Shown here: piece by piece, positions 9,976 to 18,623 of the stretch | How positions within the stretch are numbered: the stretch's first letter is position 1 | Layout of the letters: each line of letters starts with the position of its first letter | Source of the DNA: Rehmannia glutinosa | Lineage: Eukaryota; Streptophyta; Magnoliopsida; Lamiales; Orobanchaceae | Direction of reading: 5' to 3' | Length of the DNA stretch: 64,000 nt | Assembly (NCBI GenBank): GCA_016081115.2 | Contig: CM071931.1 | Span: 31,968,317-32,032,316, forward strand | Translations under genes and position numbers: made by a program | Notes under the pieces: generated by a model | Databases searched by the model: none | Told to the model about the DNA's origin: nothing | What the model saw: the letters and a program-made list of their open reading frames with translations, nothing else

Positions 9976-10280
9976 GGCGACCGGTCGCGCAGAAATAGAC
10001 GTTTGAAAATAAGAACACATTCTTACAGGCATGGTTGTTGTGGGAGTCCGGCCGGTCGACCCGTGCCCCACCGATGGTCGACCAAAGCCAAAATGGAGTT
10101 CAGAGCGTTCTGTTTCAGAAAAGAAATCCCAGGCACCGGTCGACAGGGGTGTCGACCGGTCGACGCCACCGGTCAATGCCCTGGTCGACCGGTCGACCTC
10201 TGCTATTTTACTCCCGTCTCATTTTCTGTTTCAAAACACATATCCAGGCACGGGTTGCCCTATAGGGCGACCTGTCCAAC
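9976..10280. repeat. Palindrome array in U3 of F1 5' LTR (long form)
   Basis: At least eight dyads: GCGACCGGTCGCGC, GCCGGTCGACC, CACCGGTCGAC, GTCGACCGGTCGAC (twice), CACCGGTC, CTGGTCGACC and a final GGGCGACC. The array is CpG-rich in an AT-rich LTR and sits 154-458 bp upstream of the TATA box. Confidence 0.8.
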
Positions 10281-10452
10281 GCGAAACGAAAGTGTTGTTC
10301 AATTTTAATCAAAAATAAACTTCAAGAAATACTCCGAAAAATTAGTAAAAAAACATTTTAAAACAATCGGGAGTATTTGGACAACATTTAAAAACATTGT
10401 TTTGGTGTAAAAATAAAATCATCAAAATCATGATAAAAACATATATCAAACA

Positions 10453-10457
10453 GATCC
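10453..10457. repeat. Target-site duplication GATCC (right) of F1 copy 1
   Basis: Directly follows LTR end CA; identical to 3252-3256. Confidence 0.9.
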
Positions 10458-10790
10458 CCCCTCCTCCGGGGTCTTAGACGGAGGGGAAATAATTTTTACT
10501 AGGACCCCCTTATGAGGAGGCCCCTCCCATCCGGGGTTTAGCCAGAAGGGGTCATCCTACTCGGGATCTTAGCGGGTGAGACAATCCCCTTCGGAGTCTT
10601 AGCCGGAGGAGGTAAGTTACTAGGACCTCTTATGAGATGGCCCCTCCCATTTGGGGTCTTAGCCGGAAGAGGTCATCCCACCCGGGGTCTTAGCCGGGTA
10701 AGGCCATCTCCTCTGGGATCTTAACCGGAGGAGGTTATTTATGAGGACCCTCGTGAGGAGGCCTCTCCCATATGGGGCCGTGGCTAGAAA
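10458..10790. repeat. Hairpin array with 31-bp period (gypsy element 1)
   Basis: At least seven imperfect hairpins share a loop close to GTCTTAG but have different, self-complementary stems: CCTCCG...CGGAGG, CTTCGG...CCGGAGG, CCCGG...CCGGG, CTCTGGG...CCGGAGG. TTAG centres lie near 10474, 10538, 10569, 10599, 10657, 10689 and 10720. The steps are thus about 31 bp or twice that; the missing steps hold a variant, CCCCCTTATGAGGAGG. Three hairpins plus the variant form a higher unit of about 120 bp repeated about 2.5 times. The same kind of array is found in gypsy element 2 at 55901-56010. Confidence 0.75.
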
Positions 10791-11497
10791 GATGGGGTTT
10801 GTTGAGGAGAGCGTCTAACAGGTCATTGACCCTGGCCATGAATTGCGCCCTGTCCATTTGTGGCCTTTAACTGCATTCATCACATCAAAGTAGAACACAT
10901 GAAAGGACTTTTATTCATTATAATGGAAATCTTTACGCCCTATGGGCGGAAACATGACTGAAATATAAATAAACATTTAACGCCTCTTGGGTGGAAACAA
11001 ACTGAAAATGACTAGGTAAAGTAAAATATACTAAGGTCTTTGTGAGGCTAATACGAGCTGGTGTAGATGGAGGCTAAGAAGAATTCACTTCATCTTTAGT
11101 GTCGTCGGTCGGTGTCTCCGGATAATCCCTATGTCCCCAATAGTGGCTCCTATCTCAGGAGGTGATGTTCGAAGTGCGCGTCGAGTGATTTTAGAGTGAT
11201 GAGTCGGACTGTCCTCCTGATGTGACGTGGGGCATCCCCAGCTGTTTTTTTCTCGAGTCTGATGATGATCCGGGTAATCCACATATTCTTGTAGATGGCC
11301 TCTCCAAATTAACTTTTCAATGGAGGCTCTTAACTAAATCCAATCCTCCGTGGTATGTCCTCTGTCATGATGGAAGTAACAGAAATGCTTGGATTTCCGT
11401 CGCGGGTAGCTGTCTCTCATATCCCGCAGAGATTTTATAATTTTCTGTCTCCGAGCAGTGGCTAGTATTTCCAATAGCAGTGCGTTTAACGAAATTA
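10791..11497 (-). other. Decayed internal region of gypsy element 1
   Basis: Sequence between the hairpin array and the gag remnant. Two copies of a GCCCTATGGGCGGAAACA / GCCTCTTGGGTGGAAACA motif lie near 10938 and 10982. Minus-strand frames hold low-complexity Arg/Ser/Thr text (about 11282-11085) that may be the gag tail. No protease, RT or integrase motif is seen. Confidence 0.4.
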
Positions 11498-12301
11498 CTA
11501 CTTGTCCTGATCTCTTCTCGCAACCTCTAAGCGGACTCTAGAGATCTCCTCGGCCTTTCTCTTGTTCCTTTGGGGTGGCTTTAATACTTCATTTCCCTCG
11601 CTAGGTGCTCTTCTGGAGTGGGCGCCTCTTCCTGGATTGGGGAGAGTTCCTTCATTTGAGGTACCCTGAGCACGCTCTTGGAGGGTGATACGTCGCTGCA
11701 TCCTTGTCAATGTCTCTTGCTGGAGTTGGTTACTTTATTTACAATCTCGACAAGTTGTCCCATAAGATTGCGTAATGGCGCTTCCACTTCTCACTGGAGT
11801 AGGTCTGTGATGGTCTCGTGGTTCTTTATATTGGCAGAAAACTGTTGTGTGAAAGCCTCTGCGAACTGGTACATCATGGTAGTGGAGTCCTCTAGGAGTT
11901 GATCGAACCAAGCCCGGGCTTGCTTGGTTAAGGTGCTTAGAAAGGCTTTGCAGTAGGCGGCATCCGTCATCTCATAGAGGTCTGCCTCCGCGTAAACCTT
12001 GTTCATATGCTCCTGATGATATCCGGTTCCATCATACTCTGGGAGGTTAGATGCCTAATTCCCGGGGTAGCTGCTCCGCCAAAATGTCAGTGCTCATCGG
12101 ACTCTCCATTTCCAAAGTGGTAGCTAGTGGATGAGTATGGTCGTACGGTGTTGCCTGAATTCCCTTTATTGCATGTGTCACTTCTTGGTCTTTGCCATAC
12201 CCTTCATCTCTTTTTCCTTGTCCTTCTGGATCAACATCTTCATTGGTTGGTAGTTCTTGGAATAACGCTCCCATGGCTCCGCCCATAGCATAATTCCTCA
12301 A
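11498..12301 (-). pseudogene. Ty3/gypsy gag remnant
   Basis: In the minus strand, the stretch around 12055-11791 reads LPEYDGTGYHQEHM, then CKAFLSTLTKQARAWFDQL and a following F...F motif, the core of the plant retrotransposon gag domain (PF03732). Upstream is a spacer (12301-12047), and downstream a linker rich in Arg/Glu/Pro (11710-11498). Frameshifts and stops separate these parts. No pol is found downstream, so the element is a large non-autonomous derivative. Confidence 0.7.
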
Positions 12302-12498
12302 GGCGTTCCGTGCAACCTCTTCTAACAGGATTTGAAGAGTTCTCTTGGTCAGACAAATTTCCTCAACGGGCGGAGCACCTCGGGGGGAGTGGGGTGGGGT
12401 GGTCTTTCTTCATGCTGGTCTCCGGCTTCCTGGCCTGCAGCTTGAGGTTTGACTTTCCGTACTGGTGATTGAGTTCGCATCTTCGTGTACTTTGGCTT

Positions 12499-12519
12499 TT
12501 CCCACAGACGGCGCCAAAA
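12499..12519 (-). other. Primer-binding site of gypsy element 1
   Basis: Minus strand TTTTGGCGCCGTCTGTGGGA, the widely conserved sequence just inside the 5' LTR of many plant Ty3/gypsy elements. It fixes the element direction and the inner LTR edge. Confidence 0.85.
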
Positions 12520-12522
12520 CGA

Positions 12523-13056
12523 TGCTTCTTTTTCAAGCAGATCACCCAAGTCAACTAAGTTAACAAAAAATCCTCTTCCCGAGAGGGAAGTCATCGAGCT
12601 TGTCCTCTTCCCAAGGGGGACGTCTTCTAATCTTCTACTCCTAGAACTGCTAACTCCTTTGGTTAGAAACTTGCCTGCACACACACGCGCAAACGTTAGA
12701 GGTCCCCGGGGGTTGTCTCGGGAGGCCCCTCCGACGCTCAAGTCAGCACGGTGAACGAGAGAGAATTAAGAAAGTAAACGAATACTGAATGCGTAGAGAA
12801 TAATCAATTATGAGTTAATTACTGACAGTAAATAGGAGAGACCTTTTTATACCTGGGACATGGGCCCCGTGGGCCGTGTAGGAGAAATCGGCCTATGGGC
12901 CAGTCCACGTAGAAAAAAACGACCGCTTGGGCCAAACCCGGACTTCTTTGGGCCGGTTTAATTATCAAGAGTCCATTGGGCAATTAATATTAAATAAAAA
13001 AATATAAAATGAATTATATTTGATTAAATTACGAAATACCATTTTTGTCCACAACA
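12523..13056 (-). repeat. 5' LTR of gypsy element 1
   Basis: On the minus strand it runs from TGTTGTGGAC to about AAGAAGCA, next to the primer-binding site. It contains a TATA box (GTATAAAAAGG, 12842-12852) and the GACTTGAGCGTCGGAGG segment commonly seen in plant gypsy LTRs. It resembles the solo LTR at 16543-16979 in general layout. The partner LTR is not in the window. Confidence 0.75.
12842..12852 (-). promoter_or_regulatory. TATA box of gypsy element 1 LTR
   Basis: Minus-strand GTATAAAAAGG upstream of a presumed R region. Confidence 0.6.
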
Positions 13057-13124
13057 TTATGTAATAATTCAATTCGCTAAATATATGGAAAATTGTAGCG
13101 GTTTTCCCTCCAGACACTACAACA

Positions 13125-13390
13125 AAAATGGTAATACACAACACATTAACGACAACGGTTTTATGCTAAATTGTTGTAATTTACGAAATAGACTACAGTT
13201 TCACAAAAACTGTAGTCTTTGAGCGGCCCTTTTCCGCAACGACAACGGTTTTTGAGCAACCATTGTGTATGAGTGGGTTTTTAAAAAAACGACAATGATT
13301 TTTACAACGGTTTTAGAAAACCGTTGTATGTGTTTCAAGACAACAACGATGTGTACAATTGTTTTAAAAACCGTTGTAATCAGCGTATTA
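13125..13390. repeat. CACTA 1 left subterminal repeats
   Basis: Several copies of a CAACGGTTTT / AAAACCGTTGT motif in both orientations, typical binding sites for CACTA transposition proteins. Confidence 0.7.
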
Positions 13391-13425
13391 TTTTTTTTTA
13401 AAATGATAGGCATTTGTACAGAAAG

Positions 13426-14361
13426 ATGAAGGAAGAGAACAAGCTCGAGAGGTTTAGATTTGTGGATCCATATCTTGAGGGGAGTCATCATACACAAATG
13501 GCAACGAGGGCACGTGGTTTGGCATCTAGGTTGAATGACACATCAACTAATCAACTAGTTTTGGTGCCAGTTAATGTAGGGTAAGTAAGACGGTATGTGT
13601 AACATATCAACTGATCAACTAGTCAATTGTACAATTTTCTTTTCTAAAAACTTGTTGAACTGCATACACTAATTCTGTGTAAATATGTAGTTTCTATTGG
13701 ATTCTGACTTTCATTGACCCTCACAACGAGCTTGTTTATTTGTTGGATCCTCTTAGTCATCCTAATCGCGACGAGGCTTGGAAAAATGTTGTGAATATGT
13801 GAGACTTTTTGCTTTTCCTTTGTGTTTGCACAAATGTGATAATTTAGGATCATATTTGTTTCTTGTATATTAGATGCACTAAATGTGTGTCAATTATTAT
13901 GAAGGGCCTTAGAATATTTCAACATGGAGATCGACAAGAACGGAAGAAAACTACCTTTATGGGAAATAGTCAAGGTATTTGTACTTTTAGTTTCTCTCAT
14001 AATTGTTTGGCATATATGTATCTAAATAAACCATTAACTGTGTATATATTTTCTTGTGTACATAGGGTCCCATTCAACCAGATAAAAAACAATGTGGTTT
14101 CTTCATCATGCGATATATGAGACAAATTATTGAAGGCGTTGCATCTAGTGATAAGACTTCACTCCGGAAAATAGTAAGTTTATAAATATTTTCAGATTTG
14201 CTTATTTAAAATATTTTCAGAATTTCTTGTTTCAAATATTTCACTCTTATATTCTATATGTTTTTTCACAGTTCACGAAAGTTGAGTACTGTAAAGAAGA
14301 TATTGATGAAGTACGTGCAGAGTGGGCGGAATGCCTACAAGATCACATATATGATGAGTAG
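13426..14361 (+). pseudogene. Ulp1-like (C48) cysteine protease domain, C-terminal exons, catalytic His replaced
   Basis: Exons can be set at 13426-13580, 13691-13798, 13874-13974, 14066-14173 and 14272-14361 (stop TAG), most with GT/AG borders. Exon 2 gives FYWILTFIDP...VYLLDPLS and exon 4 gives KKQCGFFIMRYM, the Asp/Gln/Cys core of Ulp1-like proteases found in plant CACTA and Mutator elements; exon 5 ends with IDEVRAEWAECL, the usual tail. In these families the residue before Trp in exon 2 is the catalytic His (HW); here it is Tyr (YW), a single C-to-T change. The exon 3/exon 4 junction does not keep frame with GT/AG borders: one extra base at 13974/13975. Upstream exons are missing or unrecognised. 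It is probably an inactive protease remnant. Confidence 0.7.
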
Positions 14362-14775
14362 GGAAAGGTATATTCATATATCTATTGGTTATGAGTGGAT
14401 ATTTGCATTGAAATTATTGGTCGGATTTTGTATATCTGCAAATCTGCAGCAGCTCTTTATCATCTCATGGAAACAGGTCAAGCACTTCTCCATGCATTTG
14501 TTTTCTCTCTGCTTAGCTTCATGGAGATTTTGGTTCACTTTCATTAATAGATATGGAATACTAAAGAGAATAAAAATGGTCAACGAGTACTAGTGGGTTT
14601 AGCCTCATGTATTTTCTATCTGATGATAGAGATTTAATTTGTTCTTTCATTAATATAAATAGGCGATCTATGGGCGTAGATATTTGAATTATATATGTTC
14701 CTTACATGTCCACGTTAAATGTCTTGATAAATGAGCAACTCTATGTCATATTTATTTTTCCTCCAGTTGCATATA

Positions 14776-14795
14776 ATATATATATATATATATAT
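14776..14795. repeat. (TA)n microsatellite
   Basis: About ten TA units inside CACTA 1. Confidence 0.8.
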
Positions 14796-15259
14796 TGAGA
14801 AGTACAACTATATAATCACATATATTTTGTTGTGTGCATGCAGTTGAATTTTCTGGAAGTGGTCGGATGGAAAGGAATTTCGAAGAAGCAACATTTGCGC
14901 TTGATATTGAGCATATTTTGAAGAAGCAACGCTTTTCGCTTGATATTCTAACTCTGGATTTTATTTTTTCGCTTGATGTTAATTAATTTGCAACTCTTGA
15001 TGTTAGGTACATTTAATTTGTTGATACATGTTGCATTTAGACATTATATATTAATCAATTTGAAGTCTTGTTAGTTGAATTTGATGGTTTAATTTAGTTT
15101 TGTAAGTTTAAATTGTGCTTGTAATAGGATAATATGAATTATATATAAATAATAAATAACAATTGTAGCAAATAGAAAAGACAATGAATTTAAAACAGTT
15201 GTGAAAGATACCAACAATAAGAAGCAGATAGACTTCAATTTCAAAACCATTGTAAAACA

Positions 15260-15735
15260 AAACAAACACAACGGTTTATAGAGGTGTTTGCATTAAACGA
15301 CAACGGGTAAAACCTGTAGTGAAACCAAACAATCACAACAGTTTGCAACCGTTTTCTTTGACCAGAACGACAACGGTATTATACGTTGTCTTTTACAAAA
15401 TGAATTGTTGTAGATGGAGGTGTTGTAAAAAAATAACCAAAACAACAACGGTTTTAACTCGTATATGTCAACACGACAACAAATGTGCAATGGTTTCTAA
15501 CCGTTGTCGTTTGTCACAACCACAACGGTTAGAAACCATTGTTATTTTATTGTCAGTGACAACGGTCTTAACCGTTGTCGTTTATCCTATAACACAATGA
15601 TTATAAACCATTGTAGTTGCTGGCAAAGACAAAGGGGTTTAACCGTTGTCGTTGTGGTACATCTTTTGCAACGCCTTCATGCACAACGGCGTATGAATAA
15701 TAGACAACGGATAAAATTCGTTGTGTATTAGCAGT
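15260..15735. repeat. CACTA 1 right subterminal repeats
   Basis: More than ten copies of ACAACGG / CCGTTGT in alternating orientation, e.g. TTAACCGTTGTCGTT near 15570 and 15640. They give rise to several meaningless ORFs. Confidence 0.75.
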
Positions 15736-15744
15736 TTGTTATCA

Positions 15745-16028
15745 CTCTACATGATTAATGGAGTTCTTAAGTTACATATTCTCAAAAGATGATGCATCAT
15801 GTGAGTTAGTATGTGTAATTAATATCGAATGTTTTAAGTCTCCTTAATTGATCATTTTCATACATGTAAAGTCTTCGAATCCATCTTCTTCTGACGTGGG
15901 ATCGATTCGTCGAGCCACTCCGTGTCCATGCTTTCTCTCTTTGTATTGATGATCACTTCCCATCTTCATAGCTCTCGAACGTCACATAAAGTCATAAACC
16001 ATGGTAAGAAAAACATAAGAAGTTAAAC
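15745..16028. other. No confident gene
   Basis: The minus strand from about 15960 to 15845 has an open, non-AT-rich stretch (GHGVARRIDPTSEEDGFED) that may be a decayed exon; I do not recognise it. Confidence 0.3.
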
Positions 16029-16224
16029 CAAGGGCGTAGATAGGGCTGGGCCAACCTGGGCCCTGGCCCAACCTTTTTTTGTTTAGAAAAAAAAAAATTT
16101 AGTTAGAATTTTGAAAAAAAAAATTTAGTTATAATTTGTATTGTTTTTTCTTGGATTTTCTATCCGGTCCACCCCATTTTCGTGTATCGGCCCACCCTAC
16201 TAAATCGTCTTGGCTCCGCCCTTG
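16029..16224. mobile_element. hAT-type MITE (196 bp)
   Basis: The ends CAAGGGCGTAG and CTCCGCCCTTG are inverted repeats (10 of 11). Flanking 8-bp direct repeats AGTTAAAC (16021-16028 and 16225-16232) are identical, the duplication length of hAT transposons. The inside holds GGCCCA-rich subterminal text and A-rich runs; no coding capacity. Confidence 0.85.
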
Positions 16225-16232
16225 AGTTAAAC

Positions 16233-16542
16233 TAATGACATATGAATGTGTTAGTTTGTTTGTCATACTTTGGTTGCCAAAAGAATTTATTCCTTTTGTT
16301 GTTCCTTAAAAAATTGAAATGGTGATTATCTTATCCCATCTCAGTATGCTAAAAGTGTCTGATTTTATCTTTTTCGTTTTTCAACCAAGAATACTCCCAA
16401 CTTTATATTATCAATTTTCAATTTTACATTACATCGTTAAACTCCACCACTCCCACCTATATTTAGATAATATATCATTATTTTTAAACACACTTAGATC
16501 CATGGCACACAAATCATTTTAATAAATTATTATAATCAAATT
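16233..16542. other. No gene seen
   Basis: AT-rich sequence between the MITE and the solo LTR. Confidence 0.4.
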
Positions 16543-16979
16543 TGATGCTGCTAGAATCCGCAAATCACTCCAAGTCAAAGATTCTGATAAATCGGTCCAA
16601 CTTTTTCTCCGGAGCTGGTAGAATCTTCGAATGAGAACTAGCCTGCAACACACAAAATAAGGTTAGGGAGTCCCTAGGGTGGTCCTAGGAAGACCCCTCT
16701 GACGCGCAAGTCAGCGACTATAGGAGAGAAAAATCCAGAGTGCGAGAATGTAATTCGCAGTAATTAATTGAACTTACTTACAGATGGGACGAGAACTTTT
16801 TTATATCTGGATTGATGGGCCGCATGGGCTTTTTAGGATAAAGTGGGCCTCTTGGGTTGGTATAGATCGCATAGGCCATAGAATTATATTTGTGGCCAAA
16901 TAATTAATAATATTGGGTAATTACTGAGATTAAATAAATAATAAGGATAATTCTGAAAGGACAATTTTATCCCCCAACA
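16543..16979 (-). mobile_element. Solo Ty3/gypsy LTR (437 bp)
   Basis: On the minus strand it runs TGTTGGGGG...GCATCA. It is flanked by the identical 5-bp repeat AAATT (16538-16542 and 16980-16984). A TATA-like ATATAAAAAAG lies at 16796-16807. The body follows the same layout as the LTR at 12523-13056 (GACTTGCGCGTCAGAGG-type segment), so it is a related family reduced by LTR-LTR recombination. Confidence 0.8.
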
Positions 16980-16984
16980 AAATT

Positions 16985-17591
16985 AATATTTAAAGTGACC
17001 CTACCATTATCAATTTTATCTAGTTATAATACAATTGTAGACATTAAATTTGCACAATCAGACGAGATACATGTGAAATTATGTATTAAATATAAGTTTT
17101 ATATTGGGATTAAACAGTCAATTACTTAATATTTGATTATACATTTTATTGGCCAAATTAAGATTGTCATACGTCAGATTCTCGAATATCAATATTCATC
17201 TTGATAGGTTATAGAAAAGATCACTACCTCTTCTTATAATTGTCCACCCATTTTGATGTATTATAAAAAGTAATTGATTTTGTAACACCAATTGACTAAT
17301 GTTGACAACTATTATATTTTCCTATAATTTTTGGCAACTACTATCATTTCATACTATATATATAAATGGTAATTTTTGTGATCTCATAATCTCGACAATT
17401 ATTATCTTTCCATACTTAAATAAAGATCGATATTTAATTTTTGCAATTTGTATTTTCGAAATTTATACATATCTAACTAAAATAATAATGAATAATTAAA
17501 TTACCATAAAACTTGAAAACTGATGGTATAATTGAAAATAAAAATCTGGATATTAAACTAAACAAGATCTTCAAAATCTTAGTAAATAAAA
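16985..17591. other. No gene seen
   Basis: AT-rich intergenic sequence; nothing recognised on either strand. Confidence 0.4.
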
Positions 17592-17605
17592 ACTAATATA
17601 ACAAT

Positions 17606-17708
17606 ACCATCAACCATTTGGCCTAGTGATATAGCTTTCTCCTTTGTGGGATAGGTTATGTGTTCTATCCCCAGTGAAGTGTGTGTGAGTAACTCAAAAA
17701 AAAAAAAA
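17606..17708 (+). mobile_element. tRNA-type SINE (about 103 bp)
   Basis: It contains a box A-like TTGGCCTAGTGATAT and a box B-like GTTCTATCCCC with about 35 bp between, and ends in a run of A. A 14-bp direct repeat ACTAATATAACAAT lies on both sides (17592-17605 and 17709-17722), the signature of LINE-driven insertion. The perfect duplication points to a recent insertion. Confidence 0.8.
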
Positions 17709-17722
17709 ACTAATATAACAAT

Positions 17723-18426
17723 TGAAAAATCATTCAAATATGAAAATTATATCAAATAAAATCATTCGAGTGACATATTAAACTATTTCATTAAATATTC
17801 TCAATGTTCTAATATATATGCATTGACACTGCTCATATTCTTCTTGCACAACTCAATATTATATTGAAAATCATCAAACAAAAAAATAGATTTCAATTTT
17901 TAAAAAAAGGGCACCAATGTTAACCCTTATCAACGACAAAACACATATATACAGTCTGGAGTGCGTTTTCCACGATGTTGATGTAGGATAACATACTTAT
18001 ATGTTTGTTCATAACAATACAAATGGAAATACCAATTAATTAGCTAATGTTAATTTAAATATTAATACTCATTGCATGGGACAAAATATGTTGGACAGTC
18101 AGAAAAACACATGTCGAATAGTATAGAAAATAGTTAATTGATGGGCGTGTCTATGAAATTAGGGATTTTATAGTTGTAATTTTATTTATAGTTGTCTAAC
18201 ATCATTCTTTTGAGATATGTATTATAGAGTTTTATATTGCATATAGATTGTACATCTTACATACATTCAATTTATATAACCGAACACAACACATTGTCAC
18301 ACTCCGTGCATCACAAGGGTCAAAAACTAGTTAAAATTAAAGATGGACGATGAACCATATATTCACTATATTTAATTAGTAATATTATTATTTATTAATA
18401 ATGTCATTTCAATGAGACCCACCACA
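17723..18426. other. No gene seen
   Basis: AT-rich intergenic sequence without recognisable coding or repeat structure. Confidence 0.4.
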
Positions 18427-18623
18427 TAGGGATGTCAAAATCCAGGCGGGGAACCATCCCTGCTGGTACCCAAATAAAATGGGACAGAAAATTCCTGGTT
18501 AATTCGGGGTGGGACGGGATGGGGATTCCTCAATTATCTAGAAGTGAAGATGTGGTGGGAATAGTATTTATATCCCCTGTCTCATCCCCAACCCCGTTTA
18601 AATAAAACAGGGATCATCGTTCC

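Larger units (their letters stand above)
3257..10452 (-). mobile_element. Non-autonomous copia-type LTR retrotransposon, family F1 copy 1 (complete, 7196 bp)
   Basis: Two direct LTRs (3257-4462 and 9107-10452), both TG...CA, flank an internal region with a methionine-type primer-binding site next to the right LTR and a polypurine tract next to the left LTR, so the element reads on the minus strand. A perfect GATCC duplication proves a complete insertion into gypsy element 1. Coding content is a copia-type gag and one extra ORF related to plant transposon-protein families. No protease, integrase, RT or RNase H motif is seen, so it must be moved by a partner. The LTRs are highly similar except in a palindrome array, where the left one has lost about 140 bp; this suggests fairly recent insertion. 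A second copy starts at 56224. Confidence 0.9.
9107..10452 (-). repeat. F1 copy 1, 5' LTR (1346 bp)
   Basis: Plus strand TGTAAGTCC...ATCAAACA, followed by the GATCC duplication. It is nearly the same as the 3' LTR outside the palindrome array. The TATA box is on the minus strand at 9811-9822, and the U3 array at 9976-10280 is longer than in the other LTR. Confidence 0.9.
13115..15744 (+). mobile_element. CACTA element 1 carrying a Ulp1-like gene
   Basis: The left end CACTACAACAAAAATGG is a standard plant CACTA terminal repeat. Both flanks hold dense subterminal repeats, ACAACGGTTTT in both orientations. The right terminus is degenerate: GTGTATTAGCAGTTTGTT matches the inverted left end only partly, so the end coordinate is approximate and no 3-bp duplication could be confirmed. 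There is no transposase, only a spliced protease-like gene; non-autonomous. Confidence 0.75.

Noticed and set aside
10458..10790. Series of intrinsic terminators
   Set aside because: Bacterial-type terminators are not relevant in a plant genome and the stems lack T tracts; treated as a structural repeat array.
15319..15731. ORFs rich in Arg, Thr and Cys
   Set aside because: Translations of the ACAACGG subterminal repeats of CACTA 1.
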